Shown: positions 27,383 through 38,497 of the stretch, piece by piece
Layout: each line of letters opens with the position of its first letter
How positions within the stretch are numbered: position 1 is the stretch's first letter
DNA from: Humibacter sp. RRB41
Lineage (GTDB): Bacteria > Actinomycetota > Actinomycetes > Actinomycetales > Microbacteriaceae
NCBI RefSeq assembly: GCF_022761015.1
Contig: NZ_JAKWJQ010000003.1
Location: 124,001 to 188,000, forward strand
DNA: 64,000 nt
Direction: 5' to 3'
Translations under genes and position numbers: made by a program
Notes under the pieces: model-generated
The model's database searches: none
What the model was told of the DNA's origin: nothing
What the model saw: only the letters and a program-made list of their open reading frames with translations

Positions 27383-28513
27383 TCAGAGCCAGTTCCGGCG
27401 TTTGAAGACGACGTAGAGGATGACGCTGGTCAGCGCCATCAGCGCGACCGCCAACGGGTATCCGAACTCCCACGCGAGCTCCGGCATGTGCTTGAAGTTC
27501 ATGCCGTAGATGCCGGCGATCAGCGTCGGACCGAACAGGATCGCCGCCCACGACGAGATCTTCTTCACCTCTTCGCCCTGCCGGTTCGCGTTCTCGGAGA
27601 GGTCGGTCATGCGCGCGTTCTGCCGCTCGCTCACGAGCGTGGCGTTCACCGTGAGAATGTCGCGGAGCATCCGCTTGAAGTCGTCCACCCGCTCGTTGAC
27701 CTGCGTGAGGTGGTCGGCGACGTCGCGCAGATTGCGTTGCAGCTCCTGTGAGACGCCGTATTTCTGACTGCCCAGCTCGAGCAGCTCGACCACATCGCTG
27801 AGCGGATGCGTCGCCCGCTGAAAGTCGATCACCTCCGTCGACAGTTCGTAGATGCGTCGCGACACGTTCGCGTCGCCGTCGAACACCTGCTTCTCGATCT
27901 CGTCGATGTCGTTGGCGAGTCCGGAGACGACGGGGGCGTAGCCGTCGACGATCGCATCGACGATGGCGTACAGGATGCTCTGGGTCCCGAGCGTGAGCAG
28001 GTCCAGATCGTGCTCCATGCGGTGCCGCACCTGCGAGAGGTCTGGCGACTCGCTGTGCCGAACGGTGATCACGAAGTTCGGCCCGACGAAGAGGTGCACC
28101 TCGCCGAACGAGACCTCCTCCGGCACGTCCAGATAGTTCGCAGCGCGCAGCACGACGAACAACACGTCGTCGTAACGCTCCAGCTTGGGGCGCTGGTGTG
28201 CGCTGATGGCGTCTTCGACCGCCAGCTCGTGAAGGTTGAACTCGTGGGCGAGCGAGTGCAGTTCGGTTTCGCTCGGCCGGTAGAGGCCGATCCAGGCGAC
28301 GCCGTCGGGCGTTTCGTGGAGCGACCGATACGTGGCGGCGAGCGTCGTCGGTGACGAGACACGTTTGCCGTTCGCGTAGACGGCGGAGTCCACGATCGTG
28401 CTGCGAGCGGGGACAGGGTTCGCCTCGGCAGCCGAAGGCGCGACGGGCTGCGTGGCCGGGCGCGATCGCTGCATGAAGGGAAGGGGGATGACGCGGCGCC
28501 TGCGTTCGGCCAT
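27383..28513 (-). CDS. corA: CorA-family magnesium/cobalt transporter
   Basis: A 376-residue divalent cation channel. The long cytoplasmic N-terminal domain (1-310) precedes two C-terminal membrane helices; the selectivity motif is YGMNF after the first helix. The end is basic (FKRRNWL), as in the family. A Shine-Dalgarno CGGAGGCG precedes ATG 28513. It is a lone gene. Confidence 0.95.
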   Translation of the reverse strand: MAERRRRVIPLPFMQRSRPATQPVAPSAAEANPVPARSTIVDSAVYANGKRVSSPTTLAATYRSLHETPDGVAWIGLYRPSETELHSLAHEFNLHELAVEDAISAHQRPKLERYDDVLFVVLRAANYLDVPEEVSFGEVHLFVGPNFVITVRHSESPDLSQVRHRMEHDLDLLTLGTQSILYAIVDAIVDGYAPVVSGLANDIDEIEKQVFDGDANVSRRIYELSTEVIDFQRATHPLSDVVELLELGSQKYGVSQELQRNLRDVADHLTQVNERVDDFKRMLRDILTVNATLVSERQNARMTDLSENANRQGEEVKKISSWAAILFGPTLIAGIYGMNFKHMPELAWEFGYPLAVALMALTSVILYVVFKRRNWL

Positions 28514-28660
28514 GGTTCGCCTCCGTTCAGCGGCAACGGGAGTGTTGCTGAGACGTGCGAACGTCCCGTGACACCCTAAGCCCGATCGAGACGGGCGAGA
28601 CGACGCCCTCCCGACGGTGCCGGAGGAAGAGCGTCAGAGGACCGGCGTCGGTGGAACGGA

Positions 28661-29806
28661 TCAGAGGTCGAGTGCGCGCTGCAGGCGTCGACCGGAGGCC
28701 GCCCGATGCGCGATCGCCGCCTCGTAGTGCGCGAACAGGCCCGTGCAGACATCCGACCATGAGGATTGGATGACGCCCCGCCGCCCCGCCTCGCCCATGC
28801 GCCTGCGCAGTCCTCCGTCGTCGACGAGGGTCTGCACCGCGTCGCGCAGCCTGCGATCGGTCTCGATCAGAAACCCGTCGACACCGTGCGCGACGAGGTC
28901 GATCGGCCCGCCGGCGTTCGGTGCGACGACCGGGATGCCGGTCGCGTGCGCCTCCTGCACCGTCTGGCCGAACGTCTCCTCGGTGCCGGTGTGCACGAAG
29001 ACGTCCATCGCGGCGTACGCCGTCGCCAGGTCGCGGCCGCCGCGTCGGCCGAGCCAGGAGACGGGCATCCGCTTCAACGTCTTGCGAACCGCGACCTCGC
29101 TCGGTCCGTCGCCGACGATGGCGATGCGGATGCCGTCCATGCCCCGCAGCGCAGCGAACCGTTCGACCTGCTTCTCGGGCGCGATCCTGCCGACATAGCC
29201 GACGACCACCTCGCCGTCGGGCGAGAGCAGCTCCCGCAGTGCGACCGTGTCGGCGGCGGCGCGGTTGTTGGGGTGGTAGCGCTCGATGTCCACACCACGG
29301 CCCCATCTGCGCACGCGCAGCACTCCCGCCTGGGCGAGATCGTGGGCGGATGCCGTCGACGGCGCGAGCGTGAGATCGGCGCCGTTGTGCACCCACCGCA
29401 CGTAACGCCAGGCGATGTTCGTGGTCAGGCCGAGGCCGTTGCGCTTGGCGTAGCCCGCGACATCCGTCTGATAGATCGCGACGGTGGCGACGCCCAGCCT
29501 TCCGGCCGCCGCGATAGCCTGTGCCCCGAGCAGGAACGGCGACGCCGCGTGCAGCACGTCGGGTGCGAAGGAGGCAAGCAGCTGCTGCACGTGCGGGCTC
29601 GGCATGCCGAGCGGGAACCGTCGGTAGGCGATCGAAGGAACGGTGTGAACGGCGAATCCGGCGTAGTCGGCCGGCGCGTTCGGTCCTGGGCAGATCACGA
29701 TTGCCTCGTGGCCAGCTCTGGCCAGCTCGTCGAGAACGCGGCACACGCTCGTCGTGACGCCGTTCACGGTCGGGAGGAAACTCTCGCTGACGATGGCGAC
29801 CCTCAT
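28661..29806 (-). CDS. Group 4 glycosyltransferase, MgtA/PimB-like mannosyltransferase
   Basis: A 381-residue GT-B glycosyltransferase. It opens VAIVSESFLPTVNGVTTSV, has the donor-binding VGYVGRIAPEKQVERF and GDGPSE, and the E-x7-E motif in TEETFGQTVQEAHATGIPVV. The pattern matches the GDP-mannose-dependent alpha-mannosyltransferases of Actinobacteria. That fits its divergent neighbour, which makes GDP-mannose. The acceptor (a glycolipid or lipoglycan) is inferred. ATG 29806 lies 7 nt after TACCGT. Confidence 0.85.
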   Translation of the reverse strand: MRVAIVSESFLPTVNGVTTSVCRVLDELARAGHEAIVICPGPNAPADYAGFAVHTVPSIAYRRFPLGMPSPHVQQLLASFAPDVLHAASPFLLGAQAIAAAGRLGVATVAIYQTDVAGYAKRNGLGLTTNIAWRYVRWVHNGADLTLAPSTASAHDLAQAGVLRVRRWGRGVDIERYHPNNRAAADTVALRELLSPDGEVVVGYVGRIAPEKQVERFAALRGMDGIRIAIVGDGPSEVAVRKTLKRMPVSWLGRRGGRDLATAYAAMDVFVHTGTEETFGQTVQEAHATGIPVVAPNAGGPIDLVAHGVDGFLIETDRRLRDAVQTLVDDGGLRRRMGEAGRRGVIQSSWSDVCTGLFAHYEAAIAHRAASGRRLQRALDL

Positions 29807-29813
29807 GACACGA

Positions 29814-29819
29814 ACGGTA
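29814..29819 (-). promoter_or_regulatory. -10 element, leaderless type
   Basis: Minus-strand TACCGT ends 7 nt before ATG 29806. Confidence 0.45.
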
Positions 29820-29911
29820 GAAAGCCGTCGTGGCGGCCAGGTGAACCACCGCTGAACCCGGCCGGTCGTTCGTGCGTCCGTTCTGGTGCCGCCACCGGCC
29901 AGGCATCCGCC

Positions 29912-29917
29912 TATCCT
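29912..29917 (+). promoter_or_regulatory. -10 element, leaderless type
   Basis: TATCCT ends 7 nt before ATG 29925. Confidence 0.5.
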
Positions 29918-29924
29918 GAGGGGC

Positions 29925-31043
29925 ATGAGCGTATTGCCCCTGCGGGATTTCTATTGCGTCATCCCTGCCGGCGGGGTGGGGTCCAGACTCTGGCCTCTCT
30001 CCCGAGCGGATGCGCCGAAGTTTCTGCACGACCTCACCGGATCGGGTTCGACCCTGCTACGGGCCACCTGGAATCGCCTCTCGCCGCTGGCAGGGCCTCA
30101 GCGCGTCATGGTCGTCACGGGGCGTGCGCATCGCGCGGCAGTGGAGAGTCAGATCCCTGCTCTCGCCGACGCGAACGTCGTGCTCGAGAGCGAGCCGCGC
30201 GACTCGACGGCCGCCATCGGCCTCGCCGCCGCCATCCTCGAGCGTCGTGAACCGGGCGTGATCATCGGCTCGTTCGCCGCGGATCACGTGATCGGCAGCG
30301 AGCCGCTGTTCCGCGCGGCCGTCATCGAGGCGGTTTCTGCAGCGCGCGCCGGTTACATCACCACGATCGGCATCCAGCCGACCGAGCCCGCCGTCGGCTT
30401 CGGGTACATCCACGTCGGCGAGCAGCTCGACATCGAGAGCGCGCGATCGGCCAAGCGCGTGACGTCGTTCGTCGAGAAGCCCGACCTGGAGACCGCGACC
30501 GGGTATCTGTCGAGCGGCGACTACCTTTGGAACGCCAGCATGTTCATCGCGAAGGCGTCCGTGCTGCTCGAAGCGATCGGCAAGTCGGAGCCGAAGCTGC
30601 TGGCCGGTCTGCTCGAACTGGCCGAGGCATGGGATGACCCGGCGGCCAGGGGGCCGGCGGTCGACCGCATCTGGCCCACGCTCAAGAAGGTGGCGATCGA
30701 CTACTCGGTCGCCGAGCCCGCCGCCGCCGCCGGAAAACTCGCCGTCGTGCCCGGACATTTCGCGTGGGACGACGTGGGCGACTTCGCATCGCTGGCCAAG
30801 CTGAACAGCGGAGGGCGGGCATCCGATCTGGCCATTCTCGGCGAGAACGCCAGAGTGCTGTCGGATGCCTCCAGCGGCATCGTGGTCAGCCAGACCAATC
30901 GCGTGATCAGCCTGATCGGCATTCAGAACGTGGTCATCGTCGACACGCCCGATGCCCTGCTCGTCACGACCAGCGAGAACGCCCAGCGGGTCAAGGCCGT
31001 CGTCGAAGCGCTGCGGCTCACAGGCTCGACCGAGGTGCTCTAG
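29925..31043 (+). CDS. manC: Mannose-1-phosphate guanylyltransferase
   Basis: A 372-residue nucleotidyltransferase that makes GDP-mannose from mannose-1-phosphate and GTP. The pyrophosphorylase signature is PAGGVGSRLWPLSRADAPK near residue 10; SFAADHVIG, FVEKPDLETA, YLWNASMF and HFAWDDVGDF follow. It lacks the C-terminal isomerase domain of bifunctional enzymes. An upstream in-frame ATG is rejected because TATCCT sits right before 29925. The divergent glycosyltransferase is a likely user of the product. Confidence 0.92.
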   Translation: MSVLPLRDFYCVIPAGGVGSRLWPLSRADAPKFLHDLTGSGSTLLRATWNRLSPLAGPQRVMVVTGRAHRAAVESQIPALADANVVLESEPRDSTAAIGLAAAILERREPGVIIGSFAADHVIGSEPLFRAAVIEAVSAARAGYITTIGIQPTEPAVGFGYIHVGEQLDIESARSAKRVTSFVEKPDLETATGYLSSGDYLWNASMFIAKASVLLEAIGKSEPKLLAGLLELAEAWDDPAARGPAVDRIWPTLKKVAIDYSVAEPAAAAGKLAVVPGHFAWDDVGDFASLAKLNSGGRASDLAILGENARVLSDASSGIVVSQTNRVISLIGIQNVVIVDTPDALLVTTSENAQRVKAVVEALRLTGSTEVL

Positions 31044-31052
31044 CCGCGACCC

Positions 31053-31091
31053 ACCGCTGATCGGATAGCGCCCGCTACTCGACCAGCGAGG
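31053..31091. repeat. Copy of the CTACTCGACCAGCG repeat
   Basis: CCGCTGATCGGATAGCG pairs imperfectly with CGCTACTCGACCAGCG. It lies just after the manC stop, before the convergent sigma-factor stop. Confidence 0.65.
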
Positions 31092-31107
31092 TGCGTAGGG
31101 TTGCGGC

Positions 31108-31992
31108 TCACCGGCCCGACGGAGGTGAGACGACGTTCTGCACGCCCAACTCCTCCAGGCGCTTCGGATCGGCGAGCACCTCGAGTCCCACGATCCGGTC
31201 GCCGTCGATGTCGAAGGCCATGATCGAGACGACGTGGCCGCTCATCACGGCCGCGACGCCGGGCAGGCCGTCGATGAGGATCGGCGTCGAGTGCGCGGCG
31301 AGGCGGCCTGACAGCACCGCCTGCTCGGCGATGGATCGGGCACCCTCGACCAACTGCATCGTGGTGCCGTAGTCGGCCCGAAGCACCGCGCCGTCGTCGA
31401 GCAGGTTCAGAAGTGCGGCGATGTTCCCGTCTCGAGCCGCGGCGAGCCAGGCGTCGACGATGCGTCGGCCGCGTTCACGAGTCGGTCGCGCGGGCTCCTC
31501 GGCACCGCGTAGCCTCCGGCGCGCACGTGAGGCGAGCTGCCGCGCGGACTCCGGTGAACGCTCGAGCACCGCAGCGATCTCGTTGAACGAGCGCCCGAAG
31601 ACGTCGTGCAGGACGAATGCGATCCGCTCTGCTGGACTGAGAGTCTCCAGAAGCACCAGGAGCGCAACGCTCACCTGATCGCTCTCGGCCGTGAGCTCTG
31701 CCGGGTCCGCCGCGACAGCGACAGGTTCGTCCCGCCACTCTTCGACCTGCCAGGAGTGCTCGCGGGTGCGTCGCGGCGAGCGCAGCACGTCAAGGCTTAC
31801 GCGGGAGACGACGGTGGTCAGCCATGCCTCCAGGTTGTCGATGCCATCGACGTCCGCGCGCTCCAGGCGCAGCCAGGTCTCCTGCACGGCGTCGTCCGCA
31901 TCTGCTGACCCGCCAAGCAGCCGAGCGGCGATGGCTCGGAGCCGCGGCCGCTCGGTCTCGAACCGCCGCGCAAGAATCCTTCGGTCTGTCAT
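31108..31992 (-). CDS. ECF41-type RNA polymerase sigma factor (SigJ-like)
   Basis: A 294-residue ECF sigma factor. Sigma region 2 lies in about 1-85 (DADDAVQETWLRLER), region 4 in about 105-165 (LSPAERIAFVLHDVFGRSF, SPESARQLASRARRRL). A SnoaL-like extension of about 120 residues follows (VDAWLAAARDGNIAAL, VLRADYG, LADPKRLEEL), which marks ECF41. In that group the extension, not an anti-sigma factor, controls activity; a degenerate W-R-D-E-P linker motif is visible. The start is ATG 31992. Its own upstream region carries an exact ECF41 promoter on this strand, so it is probably autoregulated. Confidence 0.92.
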   Translation of the reverse strand: MTDRRILARRFETERPRLRAIAARLLGGSADADDAVQETWLRLERADVDGIDNLEAWLTTVVSRVSLDVLRSPRRTREHSWQVEEWRDEPVAVAADPAELTAESDQVSVALLVLLETLSPAERIAFVLHDVFGRSFNEIAAVLERSPESARQLASRARRRLRGAEEPARPTRERGRRIVDAWLAAARDGNIAALLNLLDDGAVLRADYGTTMQLVEGARSIAEQAVLSGRLAAHSTPILIDGLPGVAAVMSGHVVSIMAFDIDGDRIVGLEVLADPKRLEELGVQNVVSPPSGR

Positions 31993-32018
31993 GTCACATC
32001 TCCTCGGTGTCGATCGTC
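31992..32018 (+). promoter_or_regulatory. ECF41 promoter for the epimerase gene
   Basis: TGTCACA (31992-31998), 16 bases, CGTC (32015-32018): an exact match to the known ECF41 consensus TGTCACA-N16-CGTC. Its first base is shared with the sigma-factor start codon. It reads toward the gene at 32070. Confidence 0.85.
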
Positions 32019-32026
32019 GGTGTGTC

Positions 32027-32053
32027 GACGAGGGAACGACCTCGGTTGTGACA
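32027..32053 (-). promoter_or_regulatory. ECF41 promoter for the sigma-factor gene
   Basis: On the minus strand TGTCACA (32053-32047), 16 bases, CGTC (32030-32027): a second exact ECF41 consensus, reading toward the sigma gene and interlocked face to face with the epimerase promoter. Confidence 0.85.
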
Positions 32054-32069
32054 CGAAAGGACGACGACC

Positions 32070-32867
32070 ATGAACGCACCTCTGCTCGTGACGGGCGGAA
32101 CGGGAACCATCGGCAGCCACGTGGTGCCGAAGCTCCGCCAAGCAGGACGCGAAGTGAGGATCCTCTCCAGACATCCTCGTGCGAGCGAACCCGGGATACA
32201 GCATGTCGAAGGTGACGTCGTTGCGGGGAGTGGACTCGCGGAGGCGCTCGACGGAGTCGATGTCGTCCTGCATCTCGCCGGCGGCGCCAAGGGTGACGAT
32301 GTCGCGGCCGGGAACCTCGCGAGGGCGGCGAAGAGTGCCGGCGTGCGGCACCTCATCCTCATCTCTGTGATCGGTGCCGATCGGATGCCCATCGGCTACT
32401 TCCGTGCCAAAGCGCTGGCAGAGAAGGCGATCGCGGAGTCGGGCGTGCCGTGGACGGTGCTGCGAGCCGCGCAGCTGCACGAGTTCGTGCTCCCGGTCGT
32501 GCGCGGAATGGCGAAACTCCCGCTGCTTCCGGTACCCGGGGGCCTGCGTTTCGAGCCGGTACACGTCGACGAGGTCGCCGATCGGCTGACGGAGATTGCC
32601 TTCGATGCTCCGGCGGGGAGGGTCGCCGACATCGCCGGACCGGAAGTGCTCGACATTCGGCAACTCACGGATGCCTACGTGCAGACGACAGGCGGTCGCC
32701 GCCGCCCCAGCCTGCCGATTCGCCTTCCCGGCGGGATCGGCCGCGCGTACCGTTCCGGCGAGAACCTCGCTTCAGGCGGTGCTCAGCGAGGGGAGCGCAC
32801 CTGGCGCGAGTTCGTCGGCGAGCTGATGGCGGCAGCTCATGACGAGAGTCCGTCTTCGCTCATCTGA
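32070..32867 (+). CDS. NAD(P)-binding epimerase/NmrA-like protein, ECF41 partner
   Basis: A 265-residue atypical short-chain dehydrogenase. The dinucleotide loop is LLVTGGTGTIGSHVV (about 5-19); a YFRAKALAEKAI segment takes the place of the catalytic YxxxK, and VPWTVLRAAQLHEF follows. ECF41 sigma factors are typically linked to carboxymuconolactone decarboxylases, oxidoreductases or epimerases; this is the epimerase case. The physiological substrate is unknown. AAGGACGACG precedes ATG 32070, and the leader is about 45 nt from the predicted ECF41 start site. Confidence 0.88.
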   Translation: MNAPLLVTGGTGTIGSHVVPKLRQAGREVRILSRHPRASEPGIQHVEGDVVAGSGLAEALDGVDVVLHLAGGAKGDDVAAGNLARAAKSAGVRHLILISVIGADRMPIGYFRAKALAEKAIAESGVPWTVLRAAQLHEFVLPVVRGMAKLPLLPVPGGLRFEPVHVDEVADRLTEIAFDAPAGRVADIAGPEVLDIRQLTDAYVQTTGGRRRPSLPIRLPGGIGRAYRSGENLASGGAQRGERTWREFVGELMAAAHDESPSSLI

Positions 32868-33016
32868 GCATCCGGCTGTCCCATGATGCTCGAATGAAAC
32901 AAGATGGTAACGGCGACGTTAAGAACTTCGCACCGTGATCCGGCCGGTTCGTAACTTTGAGTAACGTCTCATCGACGTCTCGCGCGCTCGCGCAGATCTG
33001 CAATGTGGAGGACAAC

Positions 33017-34105
33017 GTGACATCCAAAGTTCGCAAGGTAGCGCTGGCGGGACTTGCCGCAGCGAGTGCGCTGGCACTGTTGGCGGGCTGTGGCCAGGCG
33101 CCGTCGAGCAGTTCGACGACGAAGGCCGCATCCAAGTTCCTGCCGTGCATGGTCTCCGACAACGGCGGTTTCAACGACCACTCGTTCAACCAGCTCGGGT
33201 ACGAGGGGCTCGTCGAGACCGCGAAGTCCTTGGGCACGAACTACAAGACAGCCGAGTCGAAGACGGCGAGCGACTACGCGCCGAACATCAACAGCATGAT
33301 CGATCAGAACTGCAACCTGATCATCACGGTCGGCTTCAACCTGGCCGATGGCACGAAGAAGGCGGCGGCCGCGAACACGGACACCGACTTCGCGATCATC
33401 GACGACAATTCGATCGTCGCGGCGAACGTCAAGCCGATCATCTTCGACACGGCGCAGGCCGCGTTCCTCGGTGGATACGCCGCCGCGAGTTTCTCGAAGA
33501 CCGGTGTCGTCGGCACGTTCGGCGGCATGCAGATCCCGACCGTCACCATCTTCATGGACGGCTTCGTGGATGGCGTGAAGTACTACAACGAACAGAAGAA
33601 GAAGGACGTCAAGGTCGTCGGCTGGAACGTCGACAGCCAGAAGGGCTCCTTCACCGGCGGATTCGACGCCAACGACACCGCCAAGCAGGTGGCGCAGGGC
33701 ATCATCGACCAGAACGCGGACGTGATCATGCCGGTCGGCGGCCCGATCTACCAGTCGGCAGCGCAGGCGATCGACGAGGCGAACACCTCGGGCAAGAGCA
33801 TCTCGATGATCGGTGTCGACGCCGATGTCTACAACACGGACAAGACGGTGCGTTCGATCCTGCTCACTTCGGTCATGAAGGGCATCAAGCCTTCGACCTC
33901 CGCCGTGATCAAGCAGTCGGCGGCCGGCAAGTTCTCCAACACGCCCTACGTCGGCACGCTGAAGAACAACGGCGTCGGACTCGCCCCGTTCCACGACTTC
34001 GCGTCGAAGGTGAACTCGAGCCTCGGTTCCGAGATCGACAAGATCAAGGCAGGCATCATCGACGGCTCGATCAAGGTCACGTCGCCGGCGTCGCCGAAGT
34101 CCTGA
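33017..34105 (+). CDS. BMP-family nucleoside-binding lipoprotein
   Basis: A 362-residue extracytoplasmic binding protein of the PnrA/BmpA group, which captures purine and pyrimidine nucleosides. The signal peptide ends in the lipobox LLAGC with Cys25 as lipidation site. Family marks are SDNGGFNDHSFNQLGYEG, GFNLADGTKKAA, AAFLGGYAAA, MPVGGPIYQSA and IGVDADVYNT. GTG 33017 is chosen for its GGAGG five bases upstream and correct signal peptide length. It opens the nucleoside uptake operon. Confidence 0.95.
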   Translation: MTSKVRKVALAGLAAASALALLAGCGQAPSSSSTTKAASKFLPCMVSDNGGFNDHSFNQLGYEGLVETAKSLGTNYKTAESKTASDYAPNINSMIDQNCNLIITVGFNLADGTKKAAAANTDTDFAIIDDNSIVAANVKPIIFDTAQAAFLGGYAAASFSKTGVVGTFGGMQIPTVTIFMDGFVDGVKYYNEQKKKDVKVVGWNVDSQKGSFTGGFDANDTAKQVAQGIIDQNADVIMPVGGPIYQSAAQAIDEANTSGKSISMIGVDADVYNTDKTVRSILLTSVMKGIKPSTSAVIKQSAAGKFSNTPYVGTLKNNGVGLAPFHDFASKVNSSLGSEIDKIKAGIIDGSIKVTSPASPKS

Positions 34106-34116
34106 TAAGTCCCGCT

Positions 34117-34188
34117 TCCTGAGCGAGACGCAGTCGAGTCGAAGGGCGCACGCTCGTGCCCTTCGACTCGCTGCGCTCGCTCAGGGAG
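34117..34188. repeat. Long imperfect hairpin between the lipoprotein and ATPase genes
   Basis: CCTGAGCGAGACGCAGTC...GTCGAAGGGC (34117-34147) pairs with GCCCTTCGACTCGCTGCGC...CTCAGG (34158-34188). No U tract follows. Probably a second interspersed repeat family (CCTGAGCGAG), acting here as an attenuator or processing stem inside the operon. Confidence 0.7.
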
Positions 34189-34240
34189 CTGTTCCATCCC
34201 GTTCTCAATGACGAGAACGCCGAAAGGTAGATTGACCCCT

Positions 34241-35808
34241 ATGAAGCTCGAACTTCGCGGTATCACGAAGCGATTCGGCTCCCTCACGGCGAACGATCAC
34301 ATCTCGCTCACCGTCGAACCCGGCGAGATCCACTGCATCCTCGGCGAGAACGGCGCAGGCAAGTCGACGCTGATGAACGTGCTCTACGGGCTGCTGCCGG
34401 CAGACGAGGGCGAGATCCTGCTCGACGACGAAGTGCAGCACTTCGAGGGCCCGGGCGAAGCGATGAAGGCCGGCATCGGTATGGTGCACCAGCACTTCAT
34501 GCTCATCCCGGTGTTCACGGTCGCCGAGAACGTGATGCTCGGCCACGAGAGCACCGGCTTCGCAGGCTTCCTCAATCTGAACGAAGCGCGTAAGCGTGTG
34601 CGCGAGATCTCGGCGCAGTTCGGGTTCGATGTCGATCCCGACGCACTGATCGAAGACCTCCCCGTCGGCGTGCAGCAGCGGGTCGAGATCATCAAGGCAC
34701 TGTCGCGGGACGCGAAGGTGCTCGTCTTCGACGAGCCGACCGCCGTGCTCACTCCGCAGGAGACCGACGAGCTGATGACGATCATGCGCCAGCTCCGCGA
34801 CGCGGGAACAGCCATCGTCTTCATCACGCACAAGCTGCGCGAGGTGCGCGAGGTCGCCGATCGCATCACCGTCATGCGCCTCGGCAAGGTGGTGGGGGAA
34901 GCCTCGCCCACCGCAAGCAACGCCGAGCTGGCGTCCCTCATGGTCGGCCGCTCCGTCGAACTGACCGTCCAGAAGCAGGCGGCGCGACCGGGCGACCCCG
35001 CCCTCCAGGTGCGCGGGCTCACCGTGATCGATCACATCGGACAGCTCGTCGTGAACGACGTGAGCTTCGAGGTGCGGGCCGGCGAGATCCTCGCCATCGC
35101 CGGAGTGCAGGGCAACGGTCAGACCGAGTTGACGGAGGCGTTGCTCGGTCTCCAGCAACACGTCGAGGGCGAGATAGAACTCGACGGCAACCCGCTTTCC
35201 GGGTTGAGCGTGCGCAACGTGTTGGATGCCGGCGTCGGCTTCATCCCTGAGGACCGCAACGAAGACGGACTCGTGGCAGAGTTCTCCATCGCCGAGAACC
35301 TCATGTTGGACCGCTCGGACAGCGCGCCGTTCGTCAAGGGCGGCACCCTGCAGCTCGGCTTCCGTTCCACGTTCGCCGCCGAGAAGGTCTCCGAATTCGA
35401 TGTGCGCACGCAGAGCATCGACACGGCGGTGGGCACGCTGTCTGGCGGTAACCAGCAGAAGGTCGTGTTGGCACGCGAGCTCAGCCGCGACCTGCGTCTG
35501 CTGGTGGCTGCTCAACCCACCCGCGGACTGGATGTCGGTTCCATCGAGTTCGTGCACAAGCGCATCGTGCAGGCGCGCGACTCCGGCATTCCGGTGATCG
35601 TCGTCTCGACCGAACTCGACGAGGTCGACGCCCTGGCCGACCGCATCGCGGTGATGTACCGCGGCGGCATCGTGGGCATCGTCCCCGGCGGAACCGATCG
35701 CGAGACACTCGGCATCATGATGGCCGGCGAGCAGCCCGACGACCCCAACGGTCCAGCGCCAGATCCCCACGATGACGAAGGTCGGTCCGGCACGAGAGGA
35801 GAGGCCGC

Positions 35809-35812
<4 letters not shown>
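34241..35812 (+). CDS. Nucleoside ABC transporter, double ATP-binding protein
   Basis: A 523-residue ATPase with two tandem ABC domains. The first has Walker A GENGAGKST (35-43) and Walker B VLVFDEPTAVL. The second starts near residue 250; its Walker A is the degenerate GVQGNGQTE usual in the nucleoside/ribose families, while LSGGNQQK is intact. The start ATG 34241 (MKLELRGITKRFG) fits the family; GAAAGG lies somewhat far upstream. The stop overlaps the first permease gene (GTGA). Confidence 0.93.
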
Positions 35813-37136
<1,324 letters not shown>

Positions 37137-37140
<4 letters not shown>

Positions 37141-38432
37141 CCACCACCACCGATCACACCATTCCGGATGCCGCGCCGATCGTCCTCGAGAAAACGGTCG
37201 TCAAGAGCTGGAAGACCCCGATCACCCTTTCGATCGTCGCGCTGCTGTCGATCGTGCTCTTCATCGTCTTCCGCCGCGGCGGAGACACCACATTCACGTT
37301 CGCCGGCGGACGCATCGCGCCGAGCCTCCCTCAGCTCGTGGTGCCGACCACCCTGACCTGCGTGATCCTCACGACCCTGCTCGCCGCCATGGCGGCGCTC
37401 AGCTGGTGGCTGCTCGCGCGGTTCGCGAAGGTTCCGCTCTGGTACTCGAGCGTTTTCGCGTTCATCTTCGTTGTGGCCTTCCTCACCTGGGCTGCAGGCG
37501 ACAACTCGCGGCCGCTGCCGATCACCAGCCTGCTGCTCGGGGCCGTCAGCCTGAGCGTTCCGTACATCTTCGGCGCGCTCGGTGGCGTGATCTCGGAGCG
37601 CAGCGGAGTGGTCAACATCGCGATCGAGGGTCAGTTGCTCGCCGGTGCGTTCCTCGCCGCCGTCGTGGCGAGCATGACCGGATCCGTCTGGCTGGGCCTG
37701 GTCGCCGCCGTGGTCGCCGGCGTGCTCGTGTCGTTCATTCTCGCGGCGTTCGCGATCAAGTACTACGTCGACCAGGTGATCGTCGGCGTCGTGATCAACG
37801 TGCTCGTGCTCGGGCTGACGAACTTCTTCTACAGCCAGGTGCTCGCGAAGGATGCGTCGTTCCTCAACGACCCGCCGCTGCTTCCGTCCCTCCCGATCCC
37901 CGGCCTGAGTGCAATCCCGGTCATCGGGCCCGTGCTGTTCGACCAGTCGATCATCGTGTACCTGATGTACATCGCGGTCGCCGCCGTCTACATCGGGCTG
38001 TTCCACACACGCTGGGGACTGCGCCTGCGGTCGGTGGGCGAGCATCCGCAAGCCGCAGACACCGTCGGCATCAACGTGACGGGCACGCGCTTCTGGAACG
38101 TCTCGCTCGCCGGAGCCATCGTCGGACTCGGTGGCGCCTACTTCACACTCGGCTCTGTCGGGTCGTTCAGCGAAGACATGACGGGTGGCCAGGGGTATAT
38201 CGCCCTCGCGGCGGTGATCTTCGGCAGATGGGATCCGATCAGAGCGACGCTCGCCGCGCTGCTCTTCGGCTTCGCCAGCAACCTGCAGTACACCCTCGCG
38301 GCGGTCGGGTCTCCCGTGCCGAGCGAGTTCCTGCTCATGCTGCCCTACGTCGTGACGATCCTCGCGGTCGCCGGATTCGTGGGATACGTGCGCGGGCCGG
38401 CGGCATCCGGCAAGCCCTACATCAAGTCGTGA
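37137..38432 (+). CDS. Nucleoside ABC transporter permease (second)
   Basis: A 431-residue BPD_transp_2 permease, partner of the preceding one (NupQ/YufQ type). SERSGVVNIAIEGQLLAGAF, the characteristic cytoplasmic loop, is present near residue 150, and GGAYFTLGSVGSF later. About ten helices. GTG 37137 overlaps the previous stop by 4 nt. A 65-base gap separates it from cdd. Confidence 0.92.
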
Positions 38433-38497
38433 CGATGCCGGCACGACCTGCGTGATATCGAAGCGCAGCCACTAAGACGCACAGGAGCGACCGACTC

